DNA of 64,000 nucleotides. Source: Dehalogenimonas lykanthroporepellens BL-DC-9 (GTDB lineage: Bacteria > Chloroflexota > Dehalococcoidia > Dehalococcoidales > Dehalococcoidaceae). The stretch is from contig CP002084.1 of NCBI GenBank assembly GCA_000143165.1, positions 372,001-436,000 on the forward strand, in the 5' to 3' direction. Shown here piece after piece: positions 17,509-25,070 of this stretch. The notes under the pieces were generated by a model that ran no database searches, was not told the origin of the DNA, and worked only from the letters and a program-made list of their open reading frames with translations. The stretch's first letter is position 1; each line of letters begins with the position of its first letter. The translations under genes were made by a program, and so were the position numbers.

Positions 17509-18237
17509 TTGATACACGATGCCGCTCAGTTCGAGTTCAAAGCGCCGGAGTCCATCTCCCGCGCCCGCCGGGTTCTTATCAAACCCTGCGCTCACCATCC
17601 TGCCGGTTATCCGGTGTCCACCAGCCGTGAGCTGATGGCTAAAATAATCAAGGGTATTCGCTGGATCAGCGATGCTGATATCATCATTCTGGAGGGTACG
17701 CCCACCGGTGCGCCTATTCAACAGGTCTATCAGAGCCTGACTTATGATTTTCCGCGGGTGTTGATGCTTGACGTCAAGGACTCAAACTGGGTGGAAGTGG
17801 ATAATCCGCTGACCAAACCGTTTATAATTCCCACCTTCTGGGTGCCCAACATCATACTGGCCTCCGATTATCTTATCAGCGTGTCACCGCTCAAAGTAGT
17901 CAAGGGACAGGGTCACATGACAATTGCCAACCTGATGTCACTCTTGCCGGTAGTGAAATACGGCGGGTTACGCGACGGCTGGAATAATCTGTACGCCATG
18001 GGGCTGGATAAGGTACTGGCCGATCTTTACTTCACGCTTCCGTTCGATATGGGCATAACCGAAGCGCGGCAGAAGTTCGTTTCCGACGGTGACCCGGTAC
18101 ATGGCACGGCTGAAGACGTCGGCAAGATATTCATCGGCAAGCCTTTTGACGTTGATCTGGAAGTGACCGAAAGTCTGGGTATCAAGGCCGATTACATCGA
18201 AAATATCAAGCTCGGTCGAGAAGAAGTCGAATTCTAG
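17509..18237 (+). CDS. DUF362-like protein
   Basis: The 242-residue product resembles DUF362 proteins (RRVLIKPCAHHPAGYPVSTS; later GQGHMTIANLMSLLP), but no Cys cluster is seen. There is no signal peptide or membrane helix. The function is unknown. The start is read as TTG at 17509 with AGGGAAAT upstream. It lies 30 bases after mobA and may share its transcript; a terminator follows the stop. Confidence 0.65.
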   Translation: MIHDAAQFEFKAPESISRARRVLIKPCAHHPAGYPVSTSRELMAKIIKGIRWISDADIIILEGTPTGAPIQQVYQSLTYDFPRVLMLDVKDSNWVEVDNPLTKPFIIPTFWVPNIILASDYLISVSPLKVVKGQGHMTIANLMSLLPVVKYGGLRDGWNNLYAMGLDKVLADLYFTLPFDMGITEARQKFVSDGDPVHGTAEDVGKIFIGKPFDVDLEVTESLGIKADYIENIKLGREEVEF

Positions 18238-18255
18238 ATTTACCGAATCTGTGAA

Positions 18256-18282
18256 ACAAAAAAGCCGGATCTCCGGTTTTTT
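18256..18282 (+). terminator. Rho-independent terminator
   Basis: A-rich arm plus CCGG stem, 4-base loop ATCT, CCGG and TTTTTT. It separates the DUF362-like gene from the convergent acyP. Confidence 0.8.
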
Positions 18283-18300
18283 ACGGCAATCAGCCCGAAA

Positions 18301-18573
18301 TCAAATAGTCTTGAAATCGTCATGTCCGCCGGTCGGCGGGACGGTGGTTGTGCGCAACCGGTCGACCCTGGCCATCGGTGGGCCTTGTTTCATTGCCGTC
18401 AGGAACGCGGCAACGGCTTCTTCGGTGCCCTCGGCTATTATCTCCACCGAACCGTCAGGTAAATTGGCGGCGTATCCGGTGACCCCCAGGCGGGAGGCTT
18501 CCCGCGCGGCGAACAACCGGAAACCGACGCCCTGAACCCGCCCTTGGACAATGGCCTTAACGGCGGTATTCAT
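18301..18573 (-). CDS. acyP: Acylphosphatase
   Basis: The 90-residue product has the family signature [17 protein letters not shown], which includes the phosphate-binding loop and catalytic Arg. A second motif, [17 protein letters not shown], contains the catalytic Asn. It hydrolyses acyl phosphates in the cytosol. It lies just downstream of a small basic protein gene on the same strand. Confidence 0.93.
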   Translation of the reverse strand: MNTAVKAIVQGRVQGVGFRLFAAREASRLGVTGYAANLPDGSVEIIAEGTEEAVAAFLTAMKQGPPMARVDRLRTTTVPPTGGHDDFKTI

Positions 18574-18584
18574 GAAAGAGGGTG

Positions 18585-18722
18585 CTATTCCTTGATTTTC
18601 TTACCTTTTTTGATAACCTCGACCGGAGGAGGCGGCGCGATGAATTCGCTCGTTACCGACGGCTTTTTGGCGTCTTTCCTGGCTTTCTTGGTTTCCCGAC
18701 CACCCTTGTCTCTCTGTCCCAT
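18585..18722 (-). CDS. Small basic protein of unknown function, 45 aa
   Basis: The frame starts [20 protein letters not shown] and ends [12 protein letters not shown]; a short Pro-rich stretch (APPPPVEV) lies in the middle. AGAGGA precedes the ATG by 8 bases. Its Lys/Arg-rich head and short length suggest a ribosome- or nucleic-acid-associated protein, but this is inference. It ends 11 bases before acyP and probably shares its transcript. Confidence 0.7.
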   Translation of the reverse strand: MGQRDKGGRETKKARKDAKKPSVTSEFIAPPPPVEVIKKGKKIKE

Positions 18723-18770
18723 AGTTTCGGTCCTCTTTTAGATACGAATTGTCTTCAATGTTAGCAAAGC

Positions 18771-19475
18771 CTATTCCAGGTGTAAAGTGTTTCTGAAGTA
18801 TTCCAGGGCTTCCTGGGCGGCGGCGGTTTCAGCATCTTTTTTACGGGAGCCCCGTCCGGTGCCGCGTACCTGGCCGTTTACAATCACTTCCGCGGTAAAC
18901 GACTGGGCGTTATCAGGACCGTTTTCTTCGATAATCCGGTACTCCGGCGGGGTGTGATATCGTCCCTGGACAATTTCCTGGAGATGACTTTTGCTGTCAG
19001 CCGCCGCCGCCATGCCGGGCAGGTCGGCGAAATGTCTCTCGAAGAGACGGTCTATTACCTGACCGGTAGTATCATATCCCCGGTCCAGATAAACAGCCGC
19101 GATAACCGCTTCCAGCGCCCGGGACAGGTTAGCCGGCTTGCGGCGCCCCCCGGAACGTATCTCACCGCGCCCCAGGTACAACGCCTCCCCCAACTGCAAT
19201 TCGTCCGCGATGAAGGCCAGGGTTTCCCGGCGCACCAGCAGGGACCGGTAGCGGGTCAGGGTTCCTTCCGGCTCATCGGGGAAATCCCGGAACAGCCGCT
19301 CGGCAATCCACATACCCAGTACCGCGTCGCCTAAAAACTCCAGACGCTCGTTATGGCTGATAGACTGGTCGGCGGTTTCATTCACAAAGGAACTGTGAAT
19401 CAGCGCCGTTTCCAGAATTGCCGGGTTTGCAAACCGCACACCCAGCCGTGCCTGTATTTCTTCGTAATCGCTCAT
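18771..19475 (-). CDS. rnc: Ribonuclease III
   Basis: The 234-residue product has the RNase III signature (NERLEFLGDAVLGMWIAE) at residues 42-59 and the second catalytic acidic site (ALEAVIAAVYLDRGYD). A C-terminal double-stranded RNA-binding domain (residues 162-230, SHLQEIVQGRYHTPPEY ... GRGSRKKDAETAAAQEAL) follows. It cleaves double-stranded RNA in rRNA processing and mRNA decay. Confidence 0.96.
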   Translation of the reverse strand: MSDYEEIQARLGVRFANPAILETALIHSSFVNETADQSISHNERLEFLGDAVLGMWIAERLFRDFPDEPEGTLTRYRSLLVRRETLAFIADELQLGEALYLGRGEIRSGGRRKPANLSRALEAVIAAVYLDRGYDTTGQVIDRLFERHFADLPGMAAAADSKSHLQEIVQGRYHTPPEYRIIEENGPDNAQSFTAEVIVNGQVRGTGRGSRKKDAETAAAQEALEYFRNTLHLE

Positions 19476-19546
19476 CAGAGTTTAGAATAGACCGTGAACC
19501 TTCAGGTGTCAATTCCAGCCGGTACTAGTCCCTCCGCACTAAATCC

Positions 19547-19575
19547 TTGACTAATCGGCCGGGAAGGATTATCAT
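19547..19575 (+). promoter_or_regulatory. Promoter for a small membrane protein gene
   Basis: TTGACT, 17 bases, TATCAT; the -10 box lies 28 bases upstream of the TTG start at 19604. Confidence 0.65.
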
Positions 19576-19603
19576 AGGTAAAAATCGATTCTGGAGGCGG
19601 GAA

Positions 19604-19720
19604 TTGAAAGGTTTACTTGACAATCTGGTTGCTCTGGCTGTCGTTGCCGGTACGGCTTTCGTCGTTTTCGGTCTTTCCTACGTCATTTTCTGGGGTTTCA
19701 TGACCCACAACCCTGTCTAA
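19604..19720 (+). CDS. Single-helix membrane microprotein, 38 aa
   Basis: The frame TTG...TAA encodes MKGLLDNLVALAVVAGTAFV followed by VFGLSYVIFWGFMTHNPV. Almost the whole chain is one membrane helix with a short polar tail. GGAGGCGG lies 4 bases before the TTG, and a good promoter lies just upstream. A hairpin follows. This full expression unit makes it more than a chance frame. No known family was recognised; a subunit or regulator of a membrane complex is possible. Confidence 0.65.
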   Translation: MKGLLDNLVALAVVAGTAFVVFGLSYVIFWGFMTHNPV

Positions 19721-19749
19721 ACCATAACGGCACAACGTAAAAACCGGGC

Positions 19750-19790
19750 CCGGCCTGACTTTCGCGGTTGCGTGAGTCTGGCCGGTTTCG
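19750..19790 (+). terminator. Hairpin downstream of the membrane microprotein gene
   Basis: CCGGCCTGACT pairs with AGTCTGGCCGG (one mismatch) across a 14-base loop and is followed by TTTCGTT. The same stretch leads into TATAAT at 19792-19797, the probable -10 box of the tRNA pair. Confidence 0.55.
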
Positions 19791-19810
19791 TTATAATGGC
19801 CTTCGCGCGT

Positions 19811-19884
19811 TGGGGATTCGTCTAGCGGTAGGACAGCAGACTCTGAATCTGCATACCCAGGTTCGAATCCTGGATCCCCAGCCA
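19811..19884 (+). tRNA. tRNA-Gln (CTG)
   Basis: Acceptor TGGGGAT/ATCCCCA, anticodon stem GCAGA/TCTGC with loop CTCTGAA (anticodon CTG), T-loop TTCGAAT, discriminator G and encoded CCA. Confidence 0.95.
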
Positions 19885-19893
19885 CCTCTTCAC

Positions 19894-19970
19894 GGCGCAT
19901 TCGTCTAGCGGCCCAGGACGCTGCCCTCTCAAGGCAGAAATCACGGGTTCGAATCCCGTATGCGCTACCA
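19894..19970 (+). tRNA. tRNA-Glu (CTC)
   Basis: Acceptor GGCGCAT/ATGCGCT with a G-U first pair, anticodon loop CTCTCAA (anticodon CTC), T-stem ACGGG/CCCGT, discriminator A and encoded CCA. It lies 9 bases after tRNA-Gln. Confidence 0.94.
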
Positions 19971-20134
19971 CTATGCTCAACAGCAGGCGACGCCTTAAGA
20001 ACTTTAATTCCTTGTCAGTGCCGTTGATATGGCTATTTTCTTTCACTAACCCAATATGTGACCGAGCGGGCGGTTCATTCTCCCTGAGTGTTATACTAAT
20101 AACCTGAAGTTAAGACAAAGGCGTTTATTTGCGT

Positions 20135-20548
20135 ATGAAAACATTGACCGAATACCTTTGGTTCGAAACCCGCCACCGGCGTGAATACATCAACATCACC
20201 GACCAGGTTGAACAACTGGTCGTCAAAAGCGACATACGGGAAGGTTTCGTTCTGGTTTCAGCCATGCACATTACTGCCGGCGTCTATGTCAACGACGCTG
20301 AATCGGGACTCATCGCCGATATCGATGAATGGCTGGATAATCTGGCGCCTTATCGGTCGGATTACTGTCACCATGCCACGGGCGAAACCAACGGTGACGC
20401 TCACCTCAAAAGCCTGCTGGTACATCACCAGGTGACCATTCCGGTGACCGATGGCCGGCTTGACCTTGGTCCCTGGCAACAGGTTTATTACGCGGAATTC
20501 GACGGTTGTCGGCGTAAGCGGGTCGTGCTCAAGGTCATGGGTGAGTAA
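20135..20548 (+). CDS. yjbQ: YjbQ/UPF0047 family protein
   Basis: The 137-residue product has the family signature: [13 protein letters not shown] (with His), then [17 protein letters not shown] and [22 protein letters not shown]. The family can show secondary thiamine-phosphate synthase activity; its true role is unsettled. An ATG at 20135 is used; a TTG two codons earlier is possible. The FetAB-type genes follow on the same strand. Confidence 0.92.
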   Translation: MKTLTEYLWFETRHRREYINITDQVEQLVVKSDIREGFVLVSAMHITAGVYVNDAESGLIADIDEWLDNLAPYRSDYCHHATGETNGDAHLKSLLVHHQVTIPVTDGRLDLGPWQQVYYAEFDGCRRKRVVLKVMGE

Positions 20549-20614
20549 GACGGCAGGGCAGGTCTGTTGCCGGATGTTCTGCCAGGAAAAGACATTCCGG
20601 AGACGATAATACCA

Positions 20615-21256
20615 ATGTTTACCTTCGATAATATCGAATATGGCGGATTTCTGAAAATCCCGGCGCTCGATATCGAAGAGCGGCGGATAACCACGCTTAT
20701 CGGCCCCAGCGGCAGTGGTAAAACCACCATTCTCAGGCTTTTGAACAAAATGATATCCCCCACCCGTGGCCGTATAAACTGGAACGGACAGGATTTGGCT
20801 CTTCTGGATTCCGTGGCACATCGCAGGCGGGTAGTTCTGCTGTCCCAGAACCCGGCAGTCTTCCCGGGTACGCTGGAGGAAAACTTGAATGCCGGGTTGG
20901 TGTTACGCCGGGAACAACCAGCGAATGAAAGCCGGTTGAAAGGGGTTCTGGAACAGGTCGGGCTGGATAAACCGCTTGACGCCCCGGCCGGTAAGCTGTC
21001 AGGCGGCGAGAAACAGCGCATGGCTCTGGCCCGGGTACTGCTTCTCGACCCGGAGGTCTGCCTTCTGGATGAGCCTTCTTCTTCCCTGGATGAGGAAACA
21101 GCTGTCGCCCTGCATGATATGCTGGCCAGGTATATAAAAGAATCCGGAAAAACCATGGTGCTTGTCACTCACTCCGGGACGGTAGCTGAAAAATACTCGG
21201 ATGTCATCATCGATGTCACCCCGGGCGGCCTTATCGGCGGGGTCAGCCGGCTATGA
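20615..21256 (+). CDS. fetA: ABC transporter ATP-binding protein, FetA-like
   Basis: The 213-residue ATPase has Walker A GPSGSGKTT, the Q-loop LLSQNPAVF, signature LSGGEKQR, Walker B CLLDEPSSSLD and the switch His in VTHS. It pairs with the following UPF0014 permease as in the E. coli FetAB (YbbL-YbbM) iron exporter. The ATG at 20615 (GGAGA upstream) is preferred over a TTG at 20567, because the domain begins at once (MFTFDNIEYGG). The stop overlaps the permease start. Confidence 0.85.
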   Translation: MFTFDNIEYGGFLKIPALDIEERRITTLIGPSGSGKTTILRLLNKMISPTRGRINWNGQDLALLDSVAHRRRVVLLSQNPAVFPGTLEENLNAGLVLRREQPANESRLKGVLEQVGLDKPLDAPAGKLSGGEKQRMALARVLLLDPEVCLLDEPSSSLDEETAVALHDMLARYIKESGKTMVLVTHSGTVAEKYSDVIIDVTPGGLIGGVSRL

Positions 21257-22029
21257 ACGGAATCATTGAACTGACGTTGTGGCAGGTTGCCGCCGCCTAT
21301 ATCTTCGTCGTCGTCGTTCTTTTTATTGTCCGTAAAAGAGGCATCGGCCGGGAGCAGGAAATCGTCCTGGCTACCCTGCGAATGACACTGCAACTGGTGC
21401 TGGTCGGCTACGTACTGGTTCTGGTTTTCGATAATCCCCACCCCGCCATCACCCTCGGTATCATCGTGTTGATGGAACTATTCGCCATCTATACGGTTAT
21501 CAGGAAGTTCAGGGGATACTTATCGCCGTATCTTCAGCGGGTTATCGCTCTGGCTATGATTGCTGGAACTTCGGTCTGTCTGGTGTTCTTTCTGCTGGTG
21601 GTGATTGGCGTCACCCCCTGGTACAACCCGCAGTATTTCATTCCCATCGCCGGTATGTTCATAGGCAATTCGATGACAGCCCTGTCCCTGGGAGTCAAGT
21701 CACTGACCGAAAATATGGAAAGTCAGCGACACTTGATAGAAGAAGCGCTTATTTTGGGCGCGACCCCTAAAAACGCCACCGGTAAGATTATCGACAGTAC
21801 CTTCGACTCGGCCATAATGCCCACCATTAACTCCATGCTCGGCATGGGTATCGTGTTTTTGCCGGGGATGATGACCGGTCAGATACTGGCGGGAGTCACG
21901 CCGACCACGGCAATCGCCTATCAGATAGCCATGATGCTGGGTATCCTGGGGGCGGTCGCCCTTTCGGTAATAATCGTCCTGCAGATGGGATATCGTTCGT
22001 TTTTCAACGAGCAGGCTCAGCTCAGGTAA
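21253..22029 (+). CDS. fetB: UPF0014 family permease, FetB-like
   Basis: The 258-residue membrane protein has about seven helices and the family landmarks ATLRMTLQLVLVGYVL, PIAGMFIGNSMTALSLGV and PGMMTGQILAG. In E. coli the pair exports iron and adds resistance to oxidative stress. The ATGA overlap with fetA implies translational coupling. Context (SOD and ferritin-like genes 6 kb away) fits iron or oxidant stress, but this is only suggestive. Confidence 0.88.
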   Translation: MNGIIELTLWQVAAAYIFVVVVLFIVRKRGIGREQEIVLATLRMTLQLVLVGYVLVLVFDNPHPAITLGIIVLMELFAIYTVIRKFRGYLSPYLQRVIALAMIAGTSVCLVFFLLVVIGVTPWYNPQYFIPIAGMFIGNSMTALSLGVKSLTENMESQRHLIEEALILGATPKNATGKIIDSTFDSAIMPTINSMLGMGIVFLPGMMTGQILAGVTPTTAIAYQIAMMLGILGAVALSVIIVLQMGYRSFFNEQAQLR

Positions 22030-22118
22030 CTCTCCCTGTTCATCGGCTCGCTTAAGAGGGCAGTGTTCTCCGCCGTCGAGTAGAGAATGTTATTCATAAC
22101 AGGGTAGGCCTGATGTGG

Positions 22119-23207
22119 TTACTGCCCTGCCGTCGCCCGGGTCAGCACTTCGACGTTACTCCTGGTGAAGAAGCCGTCGAAAGCACCATAACGGTGGATG
22201 TATTCGGTTACCAGCAAGGTATGGGGCGACGGTTGGGTGAAGGTCTGCTTCAATCCTTCCGATTCCGACCCGGCCAGGTTCAGCATGAACTCGACACCTT
22301 GGTTCCTGAGTCCGGTGAAGGTTTCCTCAATATCGCTGGTATCGAAAGCCATGTGATGAGCGCGTTTGCCGTAATTCCTGACGAACTGCTCGGTGGGGCC
22401 GGGAGTATCGGACGGGGATTCGCCGGGGATACCGGAAGTGAACACCAGGGCGAAATCGGTCGGCGATACGCGGGTGACCGAAGTGATGGAGTTCAGGCTT
22501 CTGACATAAATAGCGAAGCTGAAACGATACCCGGTCAACTCCATGAATTCGGTGATGGCGGCAGTTCTTTCGCCGGCGGTTACCCGCAGGGCAACGTGGT
22601 CCAGACGGCCGATACTGGGCAGATACGGCAGGTCAGGCTTTGACGGAAGGGGGAGTTCAGTCGCCTCGGCTGGCTGATACCGGTGTCGGGCGACGCTTCG
22701 CTCAATGAAGCCGGTCGAAATACCGGTGCAGGCTGATGGTACCGTTTGAATGAATCTCGAATTATTACCCGGAAAGCTTTCCCCGGAGAGGAACCGAACT
22801 CCCCGGGCACCGGCGATTGCCGTATATTTTTTCAGGTCGGCGCAACTGAAAACCAGCGTTTCCAGACGCGTGTCCGGCAGGTGGCGGGCTTTCGGCGCTT
22901 GATTGAAATGACGGAAGGGTTTGTCGGCCTTGCGGGCTCTCAGGAGGAAGTCGGCCGACCCGGGCCGGGTCAGCACATAGGTTGTTGCTGATTCATCTTC
23001 GAAAGCCTCGGTACAGACAAGTCCGGTGGTTGCCAGCAGTTCGGTTACGGCGTCATTCAGTCGGTCCGGCTGGGTGTTGATTATCACATGGTCCAAACCG
23101 CCGGTCAGTCCCCGGAGACCTGATTTCGCCTGATCTTTATCAATCCTGGCCGAAGCCTCCAGCAGTTCCCAATCCTGGCTGTCGATTCGTGACTTGTCGA
23201 AGGTCAT
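22119..23207 (-). CDS. VOC-superfamily dioxygenase-like protein (HPPD-like)
   Basis: The 362-residue product has two VOC-type halves. The second half carries the 2-His-1-Glu pattern seen in 4-hydroxyphenylpyruvate dioxygenase: LDHVAL, KRAHHMAFDT, and LLVTEYIHRYGAFDGFF. The first half also starts with a LDHVII-like strand. True HPPD uses O2 to make homogentisate, which is unexpected for an organism with anaerobic gene content. No hmgA or maiA gene is nearby. It may be a different Fe(II)-dependent enzyme of the same fold. Confidence 0.72.
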   Translation of the reverse strand: MTFDKSRIDSQDWELLEASARIDKDQAKSGLRGLTGGLDHVIINTQPDRLNDAVTELLATTGLVCTEAFEDESATTYVLTRPGSADFLLRARKADKPFRHFNQAPKARHLPDTRLETLVFSCADLKKYTAIAGARGVRFLSGESFPGNNSRFIQTVPSACTGISTGFIERSVARHRYQPAEATELPLPSKPDLPYLPSIGRLDHVALRVTAGERTAAITEFMELTGYRFSFAIYVRSLNSITSVTRVSPTDFALVFTSGIPGESPSDTPGPTEQFVRNYGKRAHHMAFDTSDIEETFTGLRNQGVEFMLNLAGSESEGLKQTFTQPSPHTLLVTEYIHRYGAFDGFFTRSNVEVLTRATAGQ

Positions 23208-23287
23208 GTCAGTATCCTTTTTGTTTCCGGCTTGTTGCCATTATGATATCATTCCCGAAAGCCGAAATATAAACAGAGGTGCCGAAT

Positions 23288-23665
23288 ATGCAAACCAAAC
23301 GCAAGCTGGGGCAAACCGGCCCGGAGGTATCCGCGGTTGTATTGGGGAGCTGGCAGTTGTCCGGGCGTCTCATCGGTACCTCTTACTGGCGGAGCCTCAG
23401 ACAGGATGACATAAATAAAACAGGTAGACAGCCCTCAAAGGCGGCATAGACTGGTTCGATACCTCTGAACTGTACGGCTTCGGTCGTTCTGAAAAAGCCC
23501 TGGCTTCTGCTCTGGTAGAAGCCGGCCGGAAAAACGATGAGGTGACCATTGCCACCAAATGGTTCCCGGCATTGATGGCCGGCTGGTTCCATCCGGCGCA
23601 CCATGGACAACCGTCGGCAAAACCCTTACCCGTTAGTGTTGCCGGTTGTGCCATTTCCCCGTTGA
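23288..23665 (+). pseudogene. Aldo/keto reductase remnant
   Basis: It begins with a good N-terminus (MQTKRKLGQTGPEVSAVVLG) and then stops. Another frame continues IDWFDTSELYGFGRSEKAL, with the catalytic Asp and Tyr of aldo/keto reductases, and NDEVTIATKWFP. A further frame shows SIRRTMDNRRQNPYPL. At least two frameshifts and loss of the C-terminal two thirds are evident. Confidence 0.8.
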
Positions 23666-23922
23666 CATTACGTTAATAAGAGCGCTAGAATCAGTCTTGT
23701 TATTACGAACATATATACGTCATTCAGCAAAATCCCGGCAACGCCATTCCCGTTCCGGATGCCGGACAACTTAGGCGGATTGTTTGAATTGTTTCTTAAA
23801 AATGTCGCTACGTTTGAGGCATCTGCCGTCAAAGCTGAAAATAGGGTATTCGTTTCCTTCGCTTTTATCAGTAAGTCGAATCAATCACGATGCCCCTAAA
23901 AAGCTGAAAACCAAAAATACCC

Positions 23923-23961
23923 CGTCCTTGCGAGTCAGCCGCAGGCCGCGAAGCAATCTCG
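23923..23961. repeat. Possible degenerate REP-like dispersed repeat
   Basis: The stretch CGTCCTTGCGAG...GAAGCAATCTCG resembles a short dispersed repeat common in many bacterial genomes, with partly complementary ends. Only one copy lies in the window, so the call is tentative. The rest of 23666-24058 holds nothing recognisable. Confidence 0.35.
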
Positions 23962-24058
23962 GTTGCCCATGCCACTTCGTCTCTTGGGAAGGCTGTGCCT
24001 GCTTTCTTTGTCCCGGTCATCCGATCCCAAGAAGTACTCAAAGCCGGATGAAAGGTCA

Positions 24059-24295
24059 TATCAATCCCGGTTGCAGTATCTGTATCAGGTCTCGGGCGTT
24101 GTGGGGCGCATAAGCCTGCCAGTGATTGTTGAAAAAGGCGTATACTGTCCGTCCGGCGGTTGCGGCTCCACCGACCCTGACCGCCGCAAAACCCCAGCTC
24201 GTTGCGGGTGCCGGGCGGATAAAAATATCCTTTCCAGGTGCCTTCTCCCCGGGGGTAACTCCACCCCGAAGTCCTATATGAACAGCTCCCGTCAT
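24059..24295 (-). pseudogene. DUF72 (YecE-like) remnant with internal deletion
   Basis: On the minus strand the first codons read MTGAVHIGLRG. After a one-base loss the next frame reads GWSYPRGEGTWKGYFYPPG, the N-terminal signature of DUF72. Soon after, the original frame resumes with TVYAFFNNHWQAYAPHNARD, the C-terminal signature. A protein of about 250 residues has thus been reduced to its two ends. Confidence 0.75.
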
Positions 24296-24354
24296 AGTCC
24301 TTCCATTATAACCATCCGTCCGGGTCGGTGACAGCAGGATTTTCAAAAAAACTG

Positions 24355-24405
24355 TTGACAATCCCCCGGGCATAGTATAACATATGTAATATATAACATT
24401 TGTTA
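24355..24405 (+). promoter_or_regulatory. lexA promoter with two 12-bp palindromes (candidate SOS boxes)
   Basis: TTGACA (24355-24360) and TATAAC (24376-24381) form a promoter with a short 15-base spacer. TAACATATGTAA (24378-24389) and TAACATTTGTTA (24394-24405) are related palindromes with centres 16 bp apart, the first overlapping the -10 box. This is the expected layout for LexA autorepression. The boxes differ from the E. coli (CTGT-N8-ACAG) and Bacillus (GAAC-N4-GTTC) sites. Confidence 0.7.
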
Positions 24406-24417
24406 TAGAGGTGGGTC

Positions 24418-25050
24418 ATGTCAGCCCTTTCGGAAAAACAACGGAAAGTCCTGGATTATCTCCGCCGGTTCATGGAGAGCCATGGCTATGCGCCCTCGGT
24501 GAGGGATATCGCTGACGGGTGCGGCCTCAAGTCGGCCCCGGTGGCGCAGTATTACCTGGATGTTCTGGAGAAGAAAGGCTTTATCGCCCGCATGAAAGGG
24601 GTGTCGCGGAGTATCACTCTGCCGCTTCGCGCCGGCGGGTCGCTGAAAGCGGTGCCTTTGCTCGGCATCATCGCCGCCGGCGTGCCTATCGCCTTGCCGG
24701 AAAACGATACCTGGAATCTGACTCCGGAGGAAATGGTGGAGGTTTCCGACGATATCCTGCGCGGGCGCACCAATGTCTTCGCGCTCAAGGTGCGCGGTAC
24801 TTCCATGATAGATGCCCTGGTGGATGACGGCGATACCGTTCTGCTGACCCAGACCGGTACTGCCGAGGACGGCGCCATGGTGGCGGTCTGGCTTCAGGAT
24901 CGCAACGAGGTGACTCTCAAGAAGATTTACCGTGAAGGCAATCGCATTCGCCTTCAGCCGGCCAATCGCTATATGGAGCCCATTTTCTGTGACCCCGGCA
25001 ATGTCGAGATTCAGGGTCGGGTCATCGGCATCATCCGCAAGCTGGACTGA
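24418..25050 (+). CDS. lexA: LexA repressor
   Basis: The 210-residue product has an N-terminal winged helix (residues 1-65, SVRDIADGCGLKSAPVAQYY) and an S24 peptidase domain. The self-cleavage site is Ala87-Gly88 (IIAAGVP), catalytic Ser129 lies in RGTSMID, and Lys168/169 lies in TLKKI. RecA filaments would trigger cleavage and derepress the SOS genes. GAGGTGGG precedes the ATG. It heads a four-gene mutagenesis operon: imuB starts 20 bases later. Confidence 0.95.
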   Translation: MSALSEKQRKVLDYLRRFMESHGYAPSVRDIADGCGLKSAPVAQYYLDVLEKKGFIARMKGVSRSITLPLRAGGSLKAVPLLGIIAAGVPIALPENDTWNLTPEEMVEVSDDILRGRTNVFALKVRGTSMIDALVDDGDTVLLTQTGTAEDGAMVAVWLQDRNEVTLKKIYREGNRIRLQPANRYMEPIFCDPGNVEIQGRVIGIIRKLD

Positions 25051-25070
25051 GCTTTTCACCGGGTAGGATC

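Noticed and set aside
23650-24058. Plus-strand frames between the aldo/keto reductase and DUF72 remnants
   Set aside because: Low-complexity composition and no family resemblance; only a possible REP-like repeat stands out.
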